The notes under the pieces: generated by a model
The model's input: the letters and a program-made list of their open reading frames with translations, nothing else
What the model was told of the DNA's origin: nothing
The model's database searches: none
Source of the DNA: Spirosoma sp.
GTDB lineage: Bacteria; Bacteroidota; Bacteroidia; Cytophagales; Spirosomataceae
NCBI RefSeq assembly: GCF_026391055.1
Contig: NZ_JAPLET010000010.1
Location: 1-64,000 of the forward strand
Length of the DNA: 64,000 bases
Direction of reading: 5' to 3'
Shown: in pieces, positions 45,168 through 55,219 of the stretch
How the letters are laid out: every line of letters begins with the position of its first letter
Numbering within the stretch: the stretch's first letter is position 1
Translations under genes and position numbers: made by a program

Positions 45168-47738
45168 ATGGCACAACCAACAACATCGCCCCGCCAGAAT
45201 ACACTCCGACGACCTGCTGAACCGCGTCCGCGCGTAAACCGCGATAGTAATCCGTCGCCCGGTCGTTCGCAAAGTACGTCGTTCAACTGGGGGGCGGCAC
45301 TTGACCGATGGCTTACCGACCAGCGTTCGACCTTAACACTTGGCGTGTTATTGATGGGCCTGGCGCTCGGTTTGATGGTAGCTTTCATGTCCTACCTGCT
45401 AAACGGCCCTGCCGACCAGAGTGTAGTGGGCGCAGCATTCTCCGAACCGCTAGCAGAATCTGGCAGCGAAACCCGTAACTGGGTCGGCCTGGTGGGCGCG
45501 TATGTGGCTCACGCCTTTGTTTTCCGCTGGTTCGGAGTGGGGGCGCTGGCTCTACCGATCATCGTTTTTCTGGCGGGTTACAAAATGACCTTTGGGAGTG
45601 AACTGCTCCCCCTGAGCCGAACAACAACGGGGCTTCTGTTTGCCGCCGTCTGGATCAGCCTCATGCTGGGCTACATCGTACTCGTTACCGATTCTGCCGA
45701 AACGGCCAGTGTCTGGTGCGGAGGTATTGGGTACGAATTCAATGTAGCGTTGTATAGCCTCTTTGGGTGGGGCAACCTGGCCTTTATTGCCTTTGCACTT
45801 TTCGCCTTCGTTATTTATTTCTTCGATGTAAGATCGATCAAGCTGCCAACTTTCTCCCGCCCGTCGTCACCCAAGCCCAACCGGCGGTCGTCCGATCCTC
45901 TGCAAACGTATTCAGAGAGTGAAGAAGAACCCGACGAAGAAGACGAGCAGGACCTCGACGATTCACTGGAAACGGCACCCGAGTCCATTCCATCTCCGGT
46001 CATAAATACTTTTGCCAATACGCCGGTAGCGCCACCGGCCAGAGAGCAGGAAACGCCTTTGCCGGAGGTTATCGCTCAAACAACAGGGGTTACGCTTACG
46101 ATCAAAAACCGCGAAGCCGTAGCAGACACTCCCGATTCGGCAGAAGAGCTGAGTGCAACCCCCGCTCCTACTTTTGAGCCAGACCCATTCGAAGAAGACG
46201 ATCTGGTTGCGCTTCATGGCCTGTACGACCCAACCATTGACTTACCTCAGTACCAATATCCGGTTAATGAGTTGCTGACAGACTATCCGAACAGCCGTAA
46301 AGCGCAGGTTTCGGACGATGAGCTGACGGTCAACAAAGAGAAGATCGAGAATACGCTCCGCAACTTCGGGATTGAAATTGACTCGATTCAGGCATCCATC
46401 GGACCAACGGTTACGCTGTACGAAATCATTCCGGCCAAAGGCGTGCGCATTTCCAAGATCAAAAGCCTGGAAGATGACATCGCACTGAGCCTCTCGGCAC
46501 TGGGCATTCGGATTATTGCCCCCATGCCCGGTATGGGAACCATTGGTATTGAAGTACCGAACAAAAACCGGGAAATGGTTTCAATGCGGTCGGTTATCAC
46601 CAGCGATATTTTCAGTAGCAGCAAGTTCGACCTGCCAATTGTGCTGGGAAAAACCATTTCGAACGAAATTTATGTAGCCGACCTGGCCAAGATGCCGCAC
46701 TTACTAATGGCCGGGGCTACCGGACAGGGTAAGTCGGTAGGGCTGAACGTGCTGCTAACATCGCTTATTTACAAAAAGCACCCTTCACAGCTCAAGCTGG
46801 TGTTGGTCGATCCGAAAAAGGTGGAATTAACCCTATTCAATAAGCTGGAAAGGCACTTTTTGGCTAAACTTCCTGATTCGGAAGAGCCAATCATTACCGA
46901 TACCAAGAAGGTTGTCAATACGCTGAATTCATTGTGTATCGAAATGGATAACCGCTACAACCTGCTCAAAGATGCCGGTTGCCGGAACCTCAAGGAGTAC
47001 AATGCCAAGTTCATAAAACGTCGACTCAACCCCGACAAGGGCCATCATTTCCTGCCTTATATTGTCTTGATTATCGACGAGCTGGCCGATCTCATGATGA
47101 CGGCGGGCAAAGAGGTCGAGCAGCCCATCGCCCGATTGGCGCAGTTGGCGCGGGCTATTGGTATCCATTTGGTCGTCGCTACGCAGCGGCCGTCCGTAAA
47201 CGTTATTACCGGCCTCATCAAAGCCAACTTCCCGGCACGTCTGTCGTTTAAGGTTACGTCAAAAATCGACTCCCGCACCATTCTGGATACGGGTGGCGCT
47301 GAACAACTGGTAGGTATGGGCGATATGCTGCTATCCTCCAACTCCGATATTATCCGGCTGCAATGCCCCTTTGTCGACACCAACGAGATTGAAGACATTT
47401 GTGAGTTTGTCGGCAATCAGCGCGGCTACGATGACGCGTATGCGCTGCCGGAATTTGTTGGCGACGAGGGCGGTCAGGGAGACGATAAGGACGTAGACAT
47501 GACCAACCGCGACCCGATGTTCGATGAGGCCGCCCGACTTATCGTTATTCATCAGCAGGGAAGCACCTCACTCATTCAGCGTAAGCTCAAACTCGGTTAT
47601 AACCGCGCGGGCCGTTTGGTAGACCAGTTGGAAGCGGCCCGAATTGTCGGGCCGTTTGAGGGAAGCAAAGCCCGCGATGTGCTAGTACAGGATTTACAGA
47701 CGCTGGAAGAGATATTGAAGCGACTGAAAGGTGAGTAA
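45168..47738 (+). CDS. ftsK: DNA translocase FtsK
   Basis: A septal DNA pump that clears the chromosome from the division plane. 856 aa: a basic N-terminus, four membrane helices between about residues 55 and 220, a long acidic proline-rich linker (EESEEEPDEEDEQDLDDS region), the motor with Walker A GATGQGKS at residues 516-523 and Walker B IVLIIDELADLMM, and a C-terminal gamma winged helix (LGYNRAGRLVDQLEAARIVG) that recognises polar sequences. Complete and typical of Bacteroidota FtsK. It may share transcripts with the following LolA-like gene. Confidence 0.93.
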   Translation: MAQPTTSPRQNTLRRPAEPRPRVNRDSNPSPGRSQSTSFNWGAALDRWLTDQRSTLTLGVLLMGLALGLMVAFMSYLLNGPADQSVVGAAFSEPLAESGSETRNWVGLVGAYVAHAFVFRWFGVGALALPIIVFLAGYKMTFGSELLPLSRTTTGLLFAAVWISLMLGYIVLVTDSAETASVWCGGIGYEFNVALYSLFGWGNLAFIAFALFAFVIYFFDVRSIKLPTFSRPSSPKPNRRSSDPLQTYSESEEEPDEEDEQDLDDSLETAPESIPSPVINTFANTPVAPPAREQETPLPEVIAQTTGVTLTIKNREAVADTPDSAEELSATPAPTFEPDPFEEDDLVALHGLYDPTIDLPQYQYPVNELLTDYPNSRKAQVSDDELTVNKEKIENTLRNFGIEIDSIQASIGPTVTLYEIIPAKGVRISKIKSLEDDIALSLSALGIRIIAPMPGMGTIGIEVPNKNREMVSMRSVITSDIFSSSKFDLPIVLGKTISNEIYVADLAKMPHLLMAGATGQGKSVGLNVLLTSLIYKKHPSQLKLVLVDPKKVELTLFNKLERHFLAKLPDSEEPIITDTKKVVNTLNSLCIEMDNRYNLLKDAGCRNLKEYNAKFIKRRLNPDKGHHFLPYIVLIIDELADLMMTAGKEVEQPIARLAQLARAIGIHLVVATQRPSVNVITGLIKANFPARLSFKVTSKIDSRTILDTGGAEQLVGMGDMLLSSNSDIIRLQCPFVDTNEIEDICEFVGNQRGYDDAYALPEFVGDEGGQGDDKDVDMTNRDPMFDEAARLIVIHQQGSTSLIQRKLKLGYNRAGRLVDQLEAARIVGPFEGSKARDVLVQDLQTLEEILKRLKGE

Positions 47739-47864
47739 CTGGCACGGCACAAAAGTGGTTTAAATTCTATATTAAACTTTTCCCTTTATTTTACCGTCTA
47801 AGAAAATAGAGATTCGCTCAGGAAACGAATCCATGAGTTGGCTTGACGAGTAATTCCACTAACA

Positions 47865-48506
47865 ATGAAGAAATTTGCAGTACTGCTTAGTTTAGCGTTT
47901 GTGATGACGCTGCCTGCTTTCGCTCAAAAAGACAAACGGGCACAGAGTATTCTGGATGCGATGAGTAAAAAATATAAATCGCTGAAATCGTATCAGGCAA
48001 GTTTTACGTTTGCCAGTGCCGGTGGCGGAGCAAAAGAATCCTATAAAGGCGATTTGACTGTAAAAAGCGAGAAATTTCGGTTGCTGCTCGGTGGCCAGGA
48101 AGTATTTACCGACGGCAAAACGATGTCTACATACATCAAAGAGTCGAACGAAGTCAACGTACAGGACTACGATGCTGGTAACAACAGTGAGCTAAATCCA
48201 ACGCAGATCTATACCATCTACAAACGTGGTTTCGATTATCGTTTTTTAAAAGAGCAGAAACAGGCAGGACGCACACTAGAGGTTATTGAGCTGACGTCCA
48301 ACCGTCCGAAAAGCGCCATCAAAACCGTGCAGATCGCAGTCGACAAGGCAGACAAGTCGGTACGCAACTGGCTGATCAGCAACAGAGATGGTAAGCAAAC
48401 GTCGTATACGATTACCAAATTCACGCCAAACGTGAACGTCCCCGATTCCTTTTTCGCCTTCGACAAATCAAAATATCCCGGCGTAGAAGTAGTAGACTTG
48501 AGATAA
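47865..48506 (+). CDS. LolA-like outer membrane lipoprotein carrier
   Basis: A 213-aa exported protein with a clear signal peptide (MKKFAVLLSLAFVMTLPAFAQ). After the signal it follows the LolA plan: an N-terminal helix (RAQSILDAMSKKYKSLKSYQ), then ASFTF, a run of beta strands with EKFRLLLGGQEVFTDGKTM, and KTVQIAVDKADKSVRNW. LolA carries lipoproteins across the periplasm; in Bacteroidota the LolA/LolB-like group is diverse, so the name is given as -like. 126 nt downstream of ftsK, an arrangement frequent in this phylum. Confidence 0.78.
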   Translation: MKKFAVLLSLAFVMTLPAFAQKDKRAQSILDAMSKKYKSLKSYQASFTFASAGGGAKESYKGDLTVKSEKFRLLLGGQEVFTDGKTMSTYIKESNEVNVQDYDAGNNSELNPTQIYTIYKRGFDYRFLKEQKQAGRTLEVIELTSNRPKSAIKTVQIAVDKADKSVRNWLISNRDGKQTSYTITKFTPNVNVPDSFFAFDKSKYPGVEVVDLR

Positions 48507-48510
48507 GGTG

Positions 48511-48595
48511 TATTGGTTGTAACTATGGGCTTTAATAAATGGGCTGAGTTACGGGCTGAAGCCAAACGCGGCCCGGCCCATAAGTACAACCAATA
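48511..48595. terminator. Hairpin between convergent LolA-like gene and upp
   Basis: 48511-48530 pairs with 48576-48595 (about 17 of 20 positions), with further pairing inside. It lies between two convergent stops. There is no T-run, as at 5944-6017. Confidence 0.55.
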
Positions 48596-48603
48596 TTTCC
48601 TAT

Positions 48604-49251
48604 TTACACTTTTGGGCCGAAGGACAGATCGCCGGAGTCACCAAGTCCGGGCACTATGTAAGAATGCTCATTCAGGTGGTCGTCGATAGCGCCTAGCCAC
48701 AAATGGCATTGGGGCAATTGCTGCTGCACATGGCGCACGCCTTCCGGACTGGCAATAACAGCGGCAATGTGCGTTTGGGCCGGAATTCCGTAGCGAAGGA
48801 GCGCATGATAAACTTTTTCGAGCGAACGGCCCGTGGCCAGCATCGGATCGCAAAGGATTAGTGTTTTGCCGCTTAGGTCGGGGCTCACAATGTAGTCCAT
48901 GGCAATCTCAAACTCATCATCTCCATCCGGCGTATACCCCCGGTAAGCCCCCGCAAAGGCGTTCTCAGCCTGGTCGAAATAATTGGCAAACCCCTGATGA
49001 AAGGGTAGGCCAGCCCGCATGATGGTGGCCAGAACAGGTTGCGTCCGAAGTACTTGCGTGTGGGAAACCCCCAGGGGTGTTTGCACAGCAATTGCCTGAT
49101 AAGACAAATTCTTGGAGATTTCATACGCCATCAACTCCCCTAATCTTTCCAGATTTCGACGAAACCGAAGTCTGTCCTGCTGGATAGATACATCCCGGAG
49201 TTCGGCAATGTACTGATTGGCCAACGAAGGCTGGTGGGTAAACACAAACAT
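48604..49251 (-). CDS. upp: Uracil phosphoribosyltransferase
   Basis: Pyrimidine salvage: uracil plus PRPP gives UMP. The PRPP-binding motif ILCDPMLATGRSLEKVYHAL and the uracil-binding LWLGAIDDHLNEHSYIVPGLGDSGD are present, and 215 aa is normal. The frame opens at 49287, but MFVFTHQPSLANQYIAELRD at 49251 is the natural start. It is divergent from the RemB/Wzi-like gene. It is the only salvage gene in view, and pyrD, the de novo counterpart, lies 4 kb away. Confidence 0.92.
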   Translation of the reverse strand: MFVFTHQPSLANQYIAELRDVSIQQDRLRFRRNLERLGELMAYEISKNLSYQAIAVQTPLGVSHTQVLRTQPVLATIMRAGLPFHQGFANYFDQAENAFAGAYRGYTPDGDDEFEIAMDYIVSPDLSGKTLILCDPMLATGRSLEKVYHALLRYGIPAQTHIAAVIASPEGVRHVQQQLPQCHLWLGAIDDHLNEHSYIVPGLGDSGDLSFGPKV

Positions 49252-49384
49252 AGTCTGGAGACGTCTTTGCCTGTAAATTAGTTGCAAGGTTGGCGTATAT
49301 CCAAACTTAATGGCTAATTTAAGCGGCTTTTATGACCTAATCAGCCACAAGATAAGCACGATAAGACCCCCGGTCAGTAGTTAC

Positions 49385-51181
49385 ATGCGCATCAACGTTT
49401 ACTTAATTTCTTTTCTTCTGCTTTCGTTGTCAGTTCGGGCACAGAGTCCTTTTGCTCCGCTCAATGCAGATTATTACCACCTCATCGACCGGCTCGAAAT
49501 CCGCAAAAACAGTTGGGCTGAGGGGTTTCACAGTTCGGTAAAGCCTTACAATCGCCAAAGTATTGTTCAGTTGGCGGATAGTGTTGCCGCGCACCCAAGC
49601 CGTGATTTTTCGGATACCGACTATTTCAATTTCAATTACCTGCTGAATGACAGTTGGGAATGGGTTTCTCCCGCCGATTCGCTTAATCCAAACCTCTTTA
49701 CAAGGGTAGAGTCGGCCACTTCAACAGCAGCAGGTGACAGCCGGAAGCCAGTTCTAACTTATTTTTATAAAAAGAAGGCGGACTTTTATAATCTGCAAAC
49801 GCCGGACGTTGATTTGCATGTAAACCCGGTATTTAACATTGGCTTCGGCGCTGAAACACTTTCCGGGCTGGCAACGGCAACAACCAACAAACCGGACCCG
49901 CTGTTTGTCAATACGCGTGGGCTGGAAGTGCGTGGAACCATTGGCCGTAAGTTGGGCTTCTACACCTTTTTTGCGGATAATCAGGCGATCTACCCCGAGT
50001 ACATTCAACGTTACGGACAAACTTACGGCCAGACTTATAACGCTGAGGGGATACTACAGACTACAGCACCGGGCGAAGGATTTGTGAAGCCCTTTCGCAC
50101 CAACGGAGCCGATTTTTTGACGGCCAGAGGGTACATTACCTTTAACACACTTAAGGTAATCAACGTCCAGTTTGGCCACGACCGAAACTTCTTCGGAAAT
50201 GGCTTTCGATCGCTGCTCCTGTCAGACAATAGTCCGGCTTATCTCTTCCTGAAGTTATCGACTCGCTTGGGAAGCCGTATTCAGTACACAAATCTGTTTA
50301 CATCGCTGCAGAACACACAAACGCCCCGCGTTCAGGACGATAAGCTTATTCCGCCCAAGTTTGCGGCCATGCACCATGTTAGTATCAATATAAGCGACCA
50401 TATAAACGTAGGCGTTTTTGAAGCGGAAGTATTTAGTCGTGACCGCCTTGATCTAAGCTATCTGAACCCAATCATTCTATACCGATATGTAGAGTCGAGT
50501 CTGGGGAGTAGAGACAACGCCTTTATTGGCATCGACTTCAAAGCTAATTTCCTGTCGCATTTTCTAGTATACAGCCAGTTTATGCTGGATGAATTCCGAT
50601 TAAGACCGTTGCTGGCGGGCAAAGGCGACTGGACAAACAAATTTGCGGTTCAAATCGGAGCTAAATACATTGATGCCTTCGGCGTGCCAAATCTCGATCT
50701 GCAAACGGAATTTAATTTGGCACGCCCCTATACGTATTCGCACGAATCCTCCCCTACCGTTACCTCTGGTCAAACCAACTATGCGCATTATAGCCAACCA
50801 CTGGCGCATCCGTTGGGGAGTAACTTTATGGAAGGGCTGGGTATTGTTCGCTTTCAGCGCCAGAAGCTATCGGCTAACGGCATATTCGGAGTAATGATGT
50901 TTGGTGCCGATCCCGCAGTTGACATTAATTATGGCGGCAACATTTTAAAAGATTACACCTTTCGGTTTCGAGATGAAGGGAATTTTATTGGCCAGGGCCG
51001 CAAAACGGTTACTACCTACGCCGATTTACGGCTCTCGTATATGATACGGCACAATATTTTTCTGGAAGGCCGTTACTTGTACAGGTTTCAGGACAGCCAG
51101 AATAAGGCCCAGAGCTATACAGATCAGACGGCCAGCTTTGCCCTTCGCTGGAATCTCCCCTACCGAAATTGGGTGTTTTAA
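49385..51181 (+). CDS. RemB/Wzi-like outer membrane protein
   Basis: A 598-aa exported protein with a signal peptide (MRINVYLISFLLLSLSVRAQ). After it comes FAPLNADYYHLIDRLEIRKN, a start often seen in gliding motility protein RemB and the capsule-assembly Wzi family, then alternating beta strands typical of a large outer-membrane barrel ending in an aromatic residue (RNWVF). Wzi-type proteins hold capsule polysaccharide at the surface. The RemB or Wzi assignment is from pattern memory; the barrel shape is well supported. The frame opens at 49310 but the signal peptide starts at 49385. Confidence 0.6.
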   Translation: MRINVYLISFLLLSLSVRAQSPFAPLNADYYHLIDRLEIRKNSWAEGFHSSVKPYNRQSIVQLADSVAAHPSRDFSDTDYFNFNYLLNDSWEWVSPADSLNPNLFTRVESATSTAAGDSRKPVLTYFYKKKADFYNLQTPDVDLHVNPVFNIGFGAETLSGLATATTNKPDPLFVNTRGLEVRGTIGRKLGFYTFFADNQAIYPEYIQRYGQTYGQTYNAEGILQTTAPGEGFVKPFRTNGADFLTARGYITFNTLKVINVQFGHDRNFFGNGFRSLLLSDNSPAYLFLKLSTRLGSRIQYTNLFTSLQNTQTPRVQDDKLIPPKFAAMHHVSINISDHINVGVFEAEVFSRDRLDLSYLNPIILYRYVESSLGSRDNAFIGIDFKANFLSHFLVYSQFMLDEFRLRPLLAGKGDWTNKFAVQIGAKYIDAFGVPNLDLQTEFNLARPYTYSHESSPTVTSGQTNYAHYSQPLAHPLGSNFMEGLGIVRFQRQKLSANGIFGVMMFGADPAVDINYGGNILKDYTFRFRDEGNFIGQGRKTVTTYADLRLSYMIRHNIFLEGRYLYRFQDSQNKAQSYTDQTASFALRWNLPYRNWVF

Positions 51182-51273
51182 GCCCGTCAACAGCCGAAAA
51201 GTCACCAGTCGTAACTAAGTTTACGGCGCCGTGCTTGTTGACGACTTAGGACTTTATTACGTACGATTTAAAA

Positions 51274-51846
51274 ATGCTTGATATTATTCGCCGGGAGCTG
51301 ACCGAAGCTCAGACTGTTTTAGAGACATTCCTTGGCAATCCCGATAACCTTTCGGCCATTGAACAGGCCGCCGTGCTGATGGCCGATGCGCTCAAAAACG
51401 GACGCAAGATCATATCCTGCGGTAATGGTGGCTCTCACTGCGACGCCATGCACTTTGCCGAAGAGCTTTCGGGTCGTTACCGGGACAATCGCCGGTCGCT
51501 GGCGGCTATTGCCATTTCTGACGTTAGCCATATTTCCTGCGTAAGCAATGATTTTGGCTATGACTTCGTCTTCTCCCGTTTCATCGAAGGTCTGGGCAAT
51601 GAAGGTGATGTTCTGCTGGGCCTGAGCACAAGTGGTAACTCAGCCAATGTTGTCCGCGCCGTTGAAACGGCTCGCGAAAAAGGGATGAAAGTCATATTGC
51701 TTACCGGCAAAGACGGTGGCAAGCTAGCCGACAAAGCCGATGTTGAAATTCGGGTACCCCACTTCGGTTACGCCGACCGCATTCAGGAAATTCACATAAA
51801 GGTTATTCATCTGTTTATCCTGCTGATCGAGAAACAGGTCCTTTAA
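51274..51846 (+). CDS. gmhA: Phosphoheptose isomerase (sedoheptulose 7-phosphate isomerase)
   Basis: A SIS-domain enzyme making D-glycero-D-manno-heptose 7-phosphate, the first step towards the heptose of the LPS inner core. 190 aa with [47 protein letters not shown] and the C-terminal [16 protein letters not shown] metal/active-site region. Matches GmhA in length and order. Together with kdsC and rmlAB it supports a lipopolysaccharide-bearing outer membrane. Confidence 0.92.
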   Translation: MLDIIRRELTEAQTVLETFLGNPDNLSAIEQAAVLMADALKNGRKIISCGNGGSHCDAMHFAEELSGRYRDNRRSLAAIAISDVSHISCVSNDFGYDFVFSRFIEGLGNEGDVLLGLSTSGNSANVVRAVETAREKGMKVILLTGKDGGKLADKADVEIRVPHFGYADRIQEIHIKVIHLFILLIEKQVL

Positions 51847-51879
51847 ATCTTGTTAAAATCCCGAGGGGCCGCCCGACGG

Positions 51880-54237
51880 TTAAAACTGCTTCAAATACGA
51901 CAGCTTGCCAATTACGTGCTGCTCCCGCTGGCGGTCGATGGTGCGGATAGAACCGGCGTAGGTTCCCGAGTTATAGACGATGTACAGAAACGAAAGGGGT
52001 TGAAACTCCCAGGCCAGCCGGATGTTCCAAGCGTTCTTTTCGGTAAATGTATTTCGCTGAAAAAAGCTGATCAGCTGCAGCCGGGGATTAACCGCCAGCC
52101 GACTCTCTACGCTGTACAGGGAAATGGTGCCGGTGTAACCGCCTACCTTCTTAAAGTCGTTTGCTTCGGCACTGAACGTAAAAGCCGCATGTGGGATCGG
52201 TGCAACAAGCATCGTAACCCGGCCGTAATTCAGATGGCCATCATAATAGGCCCCCGTCTCCCCGTTGAACTGAAACGACACCTTCTTGGATGGATCGGTG
52301 CTGAACATAGTTGTATACCGAACATATCGATACTTTCCCGAAGCAATCCCCAAACCCAGCGGTCGATAGTCGCCATCGTCCAGCCGCTGAAACGTTGAAT
52401 TGGCGAAAATCCCTATACTACCCCCGTTCTGAAACGTTAGCCAGATTGGGTTAAAGTTTGCCTGGGTTTCCTGCAAATAACCGGTCGACGCTTTATGGTA
52501 GATCTCGAAGAAAGCACCGGGCTCAAAGTTACGTACCCATTTTGGCAACCATTTCGATCGGTTAACCAGATACAGTCCCGGCGTGGTAGCGATCACATCG
52601 CTGCGCGATACAAAGCCCATTTCCGGGTTAAATGTTCTGGTAACAAGAGATTGTGTCCACCAGCCAACTACCTGATTAGTGCGGTAGATAACCTGGCTAT
52701 AGGCAGATAGCCCCTTATCCGTTCCGGCCGAGCTTAGGGAACCCACGACCATAGCGCTATAAGTCCATTTCTCACTCAGCCGAAAGAAACCGTCCAGCGC
52801 CAGCGTCCCGTTCTGTCGACTGCCGATACTATCCGTTCCATGTACATTTTTTAGGGTAAACAGCGTTCCGATGCGGTTTCGCTGACCAATGTTTTCGACA
52901 TAGCGCCCCACAACAAAGTCGGTTGTTGGGCTACCAGGAACGCCACGCTGCCGGATAACCATGCCGCCATAGTTACGGTTGAGCGAACGATACACCAGCC
53001 GGGCACCGGCATCAATCGGGACAGGACCGCTGGTGCCATCGGCTAACGTTGCCAGACCAATTGTACGGCTAAAGAACGGCTTGATCACCATGCTTCCTCC
53101 CTCACCCGTGATATTGTTGCCCGGTAAACCCGCCCCGAACAGGCTCGCATTTTCCAGAAAGAAGGCCCGCCGTTCAGGGAATAACACCGAAAAACGCGTG
53201 AGGTTATTAACCTGACGGTCAACATCAGCTTGTGCAAAATCAGTATTTAACGTCAAATCGAGCACCGTATTAGGATTGATCGCCCACTTGGCATCACCAC
53301 CAAGTTTTACGTTAGCGCTCTGACCGTAGCCAACTTCCGTTCCGTTGTAACGGTCATCGCTTACCAATACATAGGGTTGAATACGAATATTGGGTGATGG
53401 CGGGGGCGGTTTCAGGCCAGTTAGCAACCCGGCGTATGTCATCCGGCTCGATGTGAAGGCGCGGGGAAACGGCGACCAGGCTGATAGTTCATTGGAGTAT
53501 CGACGGTTACGAAAGAAATTAATCCCCCACGACTGAGTCGAATCGGTCGAATGCGCGTAGCGCAGTGTCTGCCACGGAATCTGCATCTCAGCCACCCAGC
53601 CCGAATCGGTCCTCGTGGTTCGCACTTTCCAAAAGCCGTCCCAGTCTTCGTCGTAAAGTACATCATCAAACGAAAGCAAATCACGCTGTGTACTGTGCGG
53701 ATTCGTGACAAAGGTCATAGCGTTTCGCTGGTCGTTGAAACCATCGATAGACACCCCGAACAAGTCGTGCGCCCGACTGCTGAAATCGCGCTTGAAGTTA
53801 GGCACGCGTAGGGCTTTCTGGCCGAGTGAATCGTGATTTATAGCGGCTATATACAGAAAGTGGCGGTTGTACACTATGCGTACATCGGTGCCAAACGTAG
53901 CCGGACGTCCTTGTTGCGGATCGACCTGTATAAATCGCCGGGCGAGTTTACTCTGCTTCCACTCAGCTTCGTCGAGACGACCATCAATTTTCAGTCTATT
54001 CTTTATTTCAACCGCCTGGATAGCCCGGCGACGGGTGGAGGGCGCAAAGATGACCGATTGCCCAGCACCCACGTTTGTAGAAGGTGTAGTTTCTTCGGTT
54101 ATCGCATCACCAGTAGAATCTGACTGAGCAACGACATTATATTGAGTTGTAGTTGGGGTAATAGGATTGGTTTGTGCTCGCGACAGGAGTGGCAAAAAAA
54201 CGAACAATAAAACGTTGCGAACAGTAAAAAGAAACAT
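51880..54237 (-). CDS. DUF5916 outer membrane protein with N-terminal CBM9-like domain
   Basis: A 785-aa exported protein: signal peptide (MFLFTVRNVLLFVFLPLLSRA), a domain at about 75-230 resembling family 9 carbohydrate-binding modules (KNRLKIDGRLDEAEWKQS, DVRIVYNRHFLYIAA), then a long beta-barrel-type C-terminal part with many alternating strands, the DUF5916 region (INPNTVLDLTLNTDFAQADV and LFPERRAFFLENASLFG). The function of the family is unproven; such proteins appear near polysaccharide and proteolysis genes. The frame opens at 54321, but the signal peptide fixes the start at 54237. It converges on gmhA. Confidence 0.82.
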   Translation of the reverse strand: MFLFTVRNVLLFVFLPLLSRAQTNPITPTTTQYNVVAQSDSTGDAITEETTPSTNVGAGQSVIFAPSTRRRAIQAVEIKNRLKIDGRLDEAEWKQSKLARRFIQVDPQQGRPATFGTDVRIVYNRHFLYIAAINHDSLGQKALRVPNFKRDFSSRAHDLFGVSIDGFNDQRNAMTFVTNPHSTQRDLLSFDDVLYDEDWDGFWKVRTTRTDSGWVAEMQIPWQTLRYAHSTDSTQSWGINFFRNRRYSNELSAWSPFPRAFTSSRMTYAGLLTGLKPPPPSPNIRIQPYVLVSDDRYNGTEVGYGQSANVKLGGDAKWAINPNTVLDLTLNTDFAQADVDRQVNNLTRFSVLFPERRAFFLENASLFGAGLPGNNITGEGGSMVIKPFFSRTIGLATLADGTSGPVPIDAGARLVYRSLNRNYGGMVIRQRGVPGSPTTDFVVGRYVENIGQRNRIGTLFTLKNVHGTDSIGSRQNGTLALDGFFRLSEKWTYSAMVVGSLSSAGTDKGLSAYSQVIYRTNQVVGWWTQSLVTRTFNPEMGFVSRSDVIATTPGLYLVNRSKWLPKWVRNFEPGAFFEIYHKASTGYLQETQANFNPIWLTFQNGGSIGIFANSTFQRLDDGDYRPLGLGIASGKYRYVRYTTMFSTDPSKKVSFQFNGETGAYYDGHLNYGRVTMLVAPIPHAAFTFSAEANDFKKVGGYTGTISLYSVESRLAVNPRLQLISFFQRNTFTEKNAWNIRLAWEFQPLSFLYIVYNSGTYAGSIRTIDRQREQHVIGKLSYLKQF

Positions 54238-54259
54238 ACGCTGGGAATGGCTTACCAAC

Positions 54260-54297
54260 AAAAATAGGCACATGCTTAAGTACATGTACCTATTTTT
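54260..54297 (-). terminator. Terminator of the lemA-TPM operon
   Basis: A 15-bp stem with one mismatch (54260-54274 with 54283-54297). Read leftward it ends in ATTTTTG. It separates the TPM operon from the DUF5916 gene downstream on the same strand. Confidence 0.65.
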
Positions 54298-54355
54298 AGA
54301 TAAGCGGCCCATAAGGCCCACTCACCGGCAGTCTATATGAATACTTATCTACCTG

Positions 54356-55219
54356 CTAATAATCGCCACCAGCGCCACCGCCACCGAAGCTACCACCACC
54401 AAATCCACCGAAGCCGCCACCACTGCCGCCCCCTCCGCCACTCCAGCCGCCCCCGCTGGAGCCGCCCCAACCAGAGAATGTAGATGTTGGGAAAAAGATG
54501 GGACCACCCCAACCACCACCGCGATTGCCGCTATTACCCCCACCCCGATTGCGTCGGGAAATAATGAATATAATAACCATGAAAACGATGAGTATGATCA
54601 GGAATGCCCCTGGGCCGCCGTCTGAGTCGGTGTCTGGTTCAGCCTTATATTCACCCTGAGCACGTTTGATGATTTCGGTCGTTGCCTCGTCCAGTCCCTG
54701 GTAATACTGCTCCTGCTTAAAAGCCGGAGCGATGGTATTGGTAATAATCCGCTTGGCAATCGCATCGGGAATAGCTCCCTCCAGCCCATAACCAGGGGCG
54801 ATAAAAATCTTACGGGTCTGGGTAGCCCAGGCCAGCACCAGCCCATTGTTTTTGCCCTGTTGCCCAACTCCCCATTTGCGTCCGACCTGAAAGGCGAAAT
54901 CGCCGATGGGATAAGGCTCTGTAGTTTTGACGATAACAATCGTAATCTGAGTCGATGTGGAGTCGTTATACGCACGCAGTTTTTGTTCCAGTTGGCTGCG
55001 CTCGGTCGGGTTTAAGATCCCGACAAAGTCATTAACCAGACGGGGTGGATTCGGCTTGTCAGGAATAACATCATTCGCGGATGCACCGTTGTCGGTTGCG
55101 GTGTCCTGTGCCTGTATGATAGACGGTGAAACTGCAAGGAGAACCAATAGCAGTCCCAGGCGTAGCCATCGGGCAATCGATGAGATAAAGGTGAGTACGT
55201 TCACGGCAGTGTCAGTCAA
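54356..55219 (-). CDS. TPM domain protein with Gly-rich C-terminus (YgcG family)
   Basis: A 287-aa membrane protein: signal peptide, a TPM domain at about 60-190 (VNDFVGILNPTERSQLEQKL, ITIVIVKTTEPYPIGDFAF, the KWGVGQQGKNNGLVLAWA motif), one membrane helix near 208-226 (AFLIILIVFMVIIFIIS), and a long glycine- and serine-rich tail (GGGWSGGGGGSGGG). TPM domains are seen with LemA in many bacteria; roles in membrane protein quality control and photosystem repair have been described in other groups. It is the third gene of a leftward operon and overlaps the second by 8 nt. Confidence 0.85.
   Translation of the reverse strand: MTDTAVNVLTFISSIARWLRLGLLLVLLAVSPSIIQAQDTATDNGASANDVIPDKPNPPRLVNDFVGILNPTERSQLEQKLRAYNDSTSTQITIVIVKTTEPYPIGDFAFQVGRKWGVGQQGKNNGLVLAWATQTRKIFIAPGYGLEGAIPDAIAKRIITNTIAPAFKQEQYYQGLDEATTEIIKRAQGEYKAEPDTDSDGGPGAFLIILIVFMVIIFIISRRNRGGGNSGNRGGGWGGPIFFPTSTFSGWGGSSGGGWSGGGGGSGGGFGGFGGGSFGGGGAGGDY

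Noticed and set aside
54349..54543. A Val/Ala-rich minus-strand frame over the Gly-rich TPM tail
   Set aside because: It is a frame shadow of the GGN repeats that encode the glycine-rich C-terminus.
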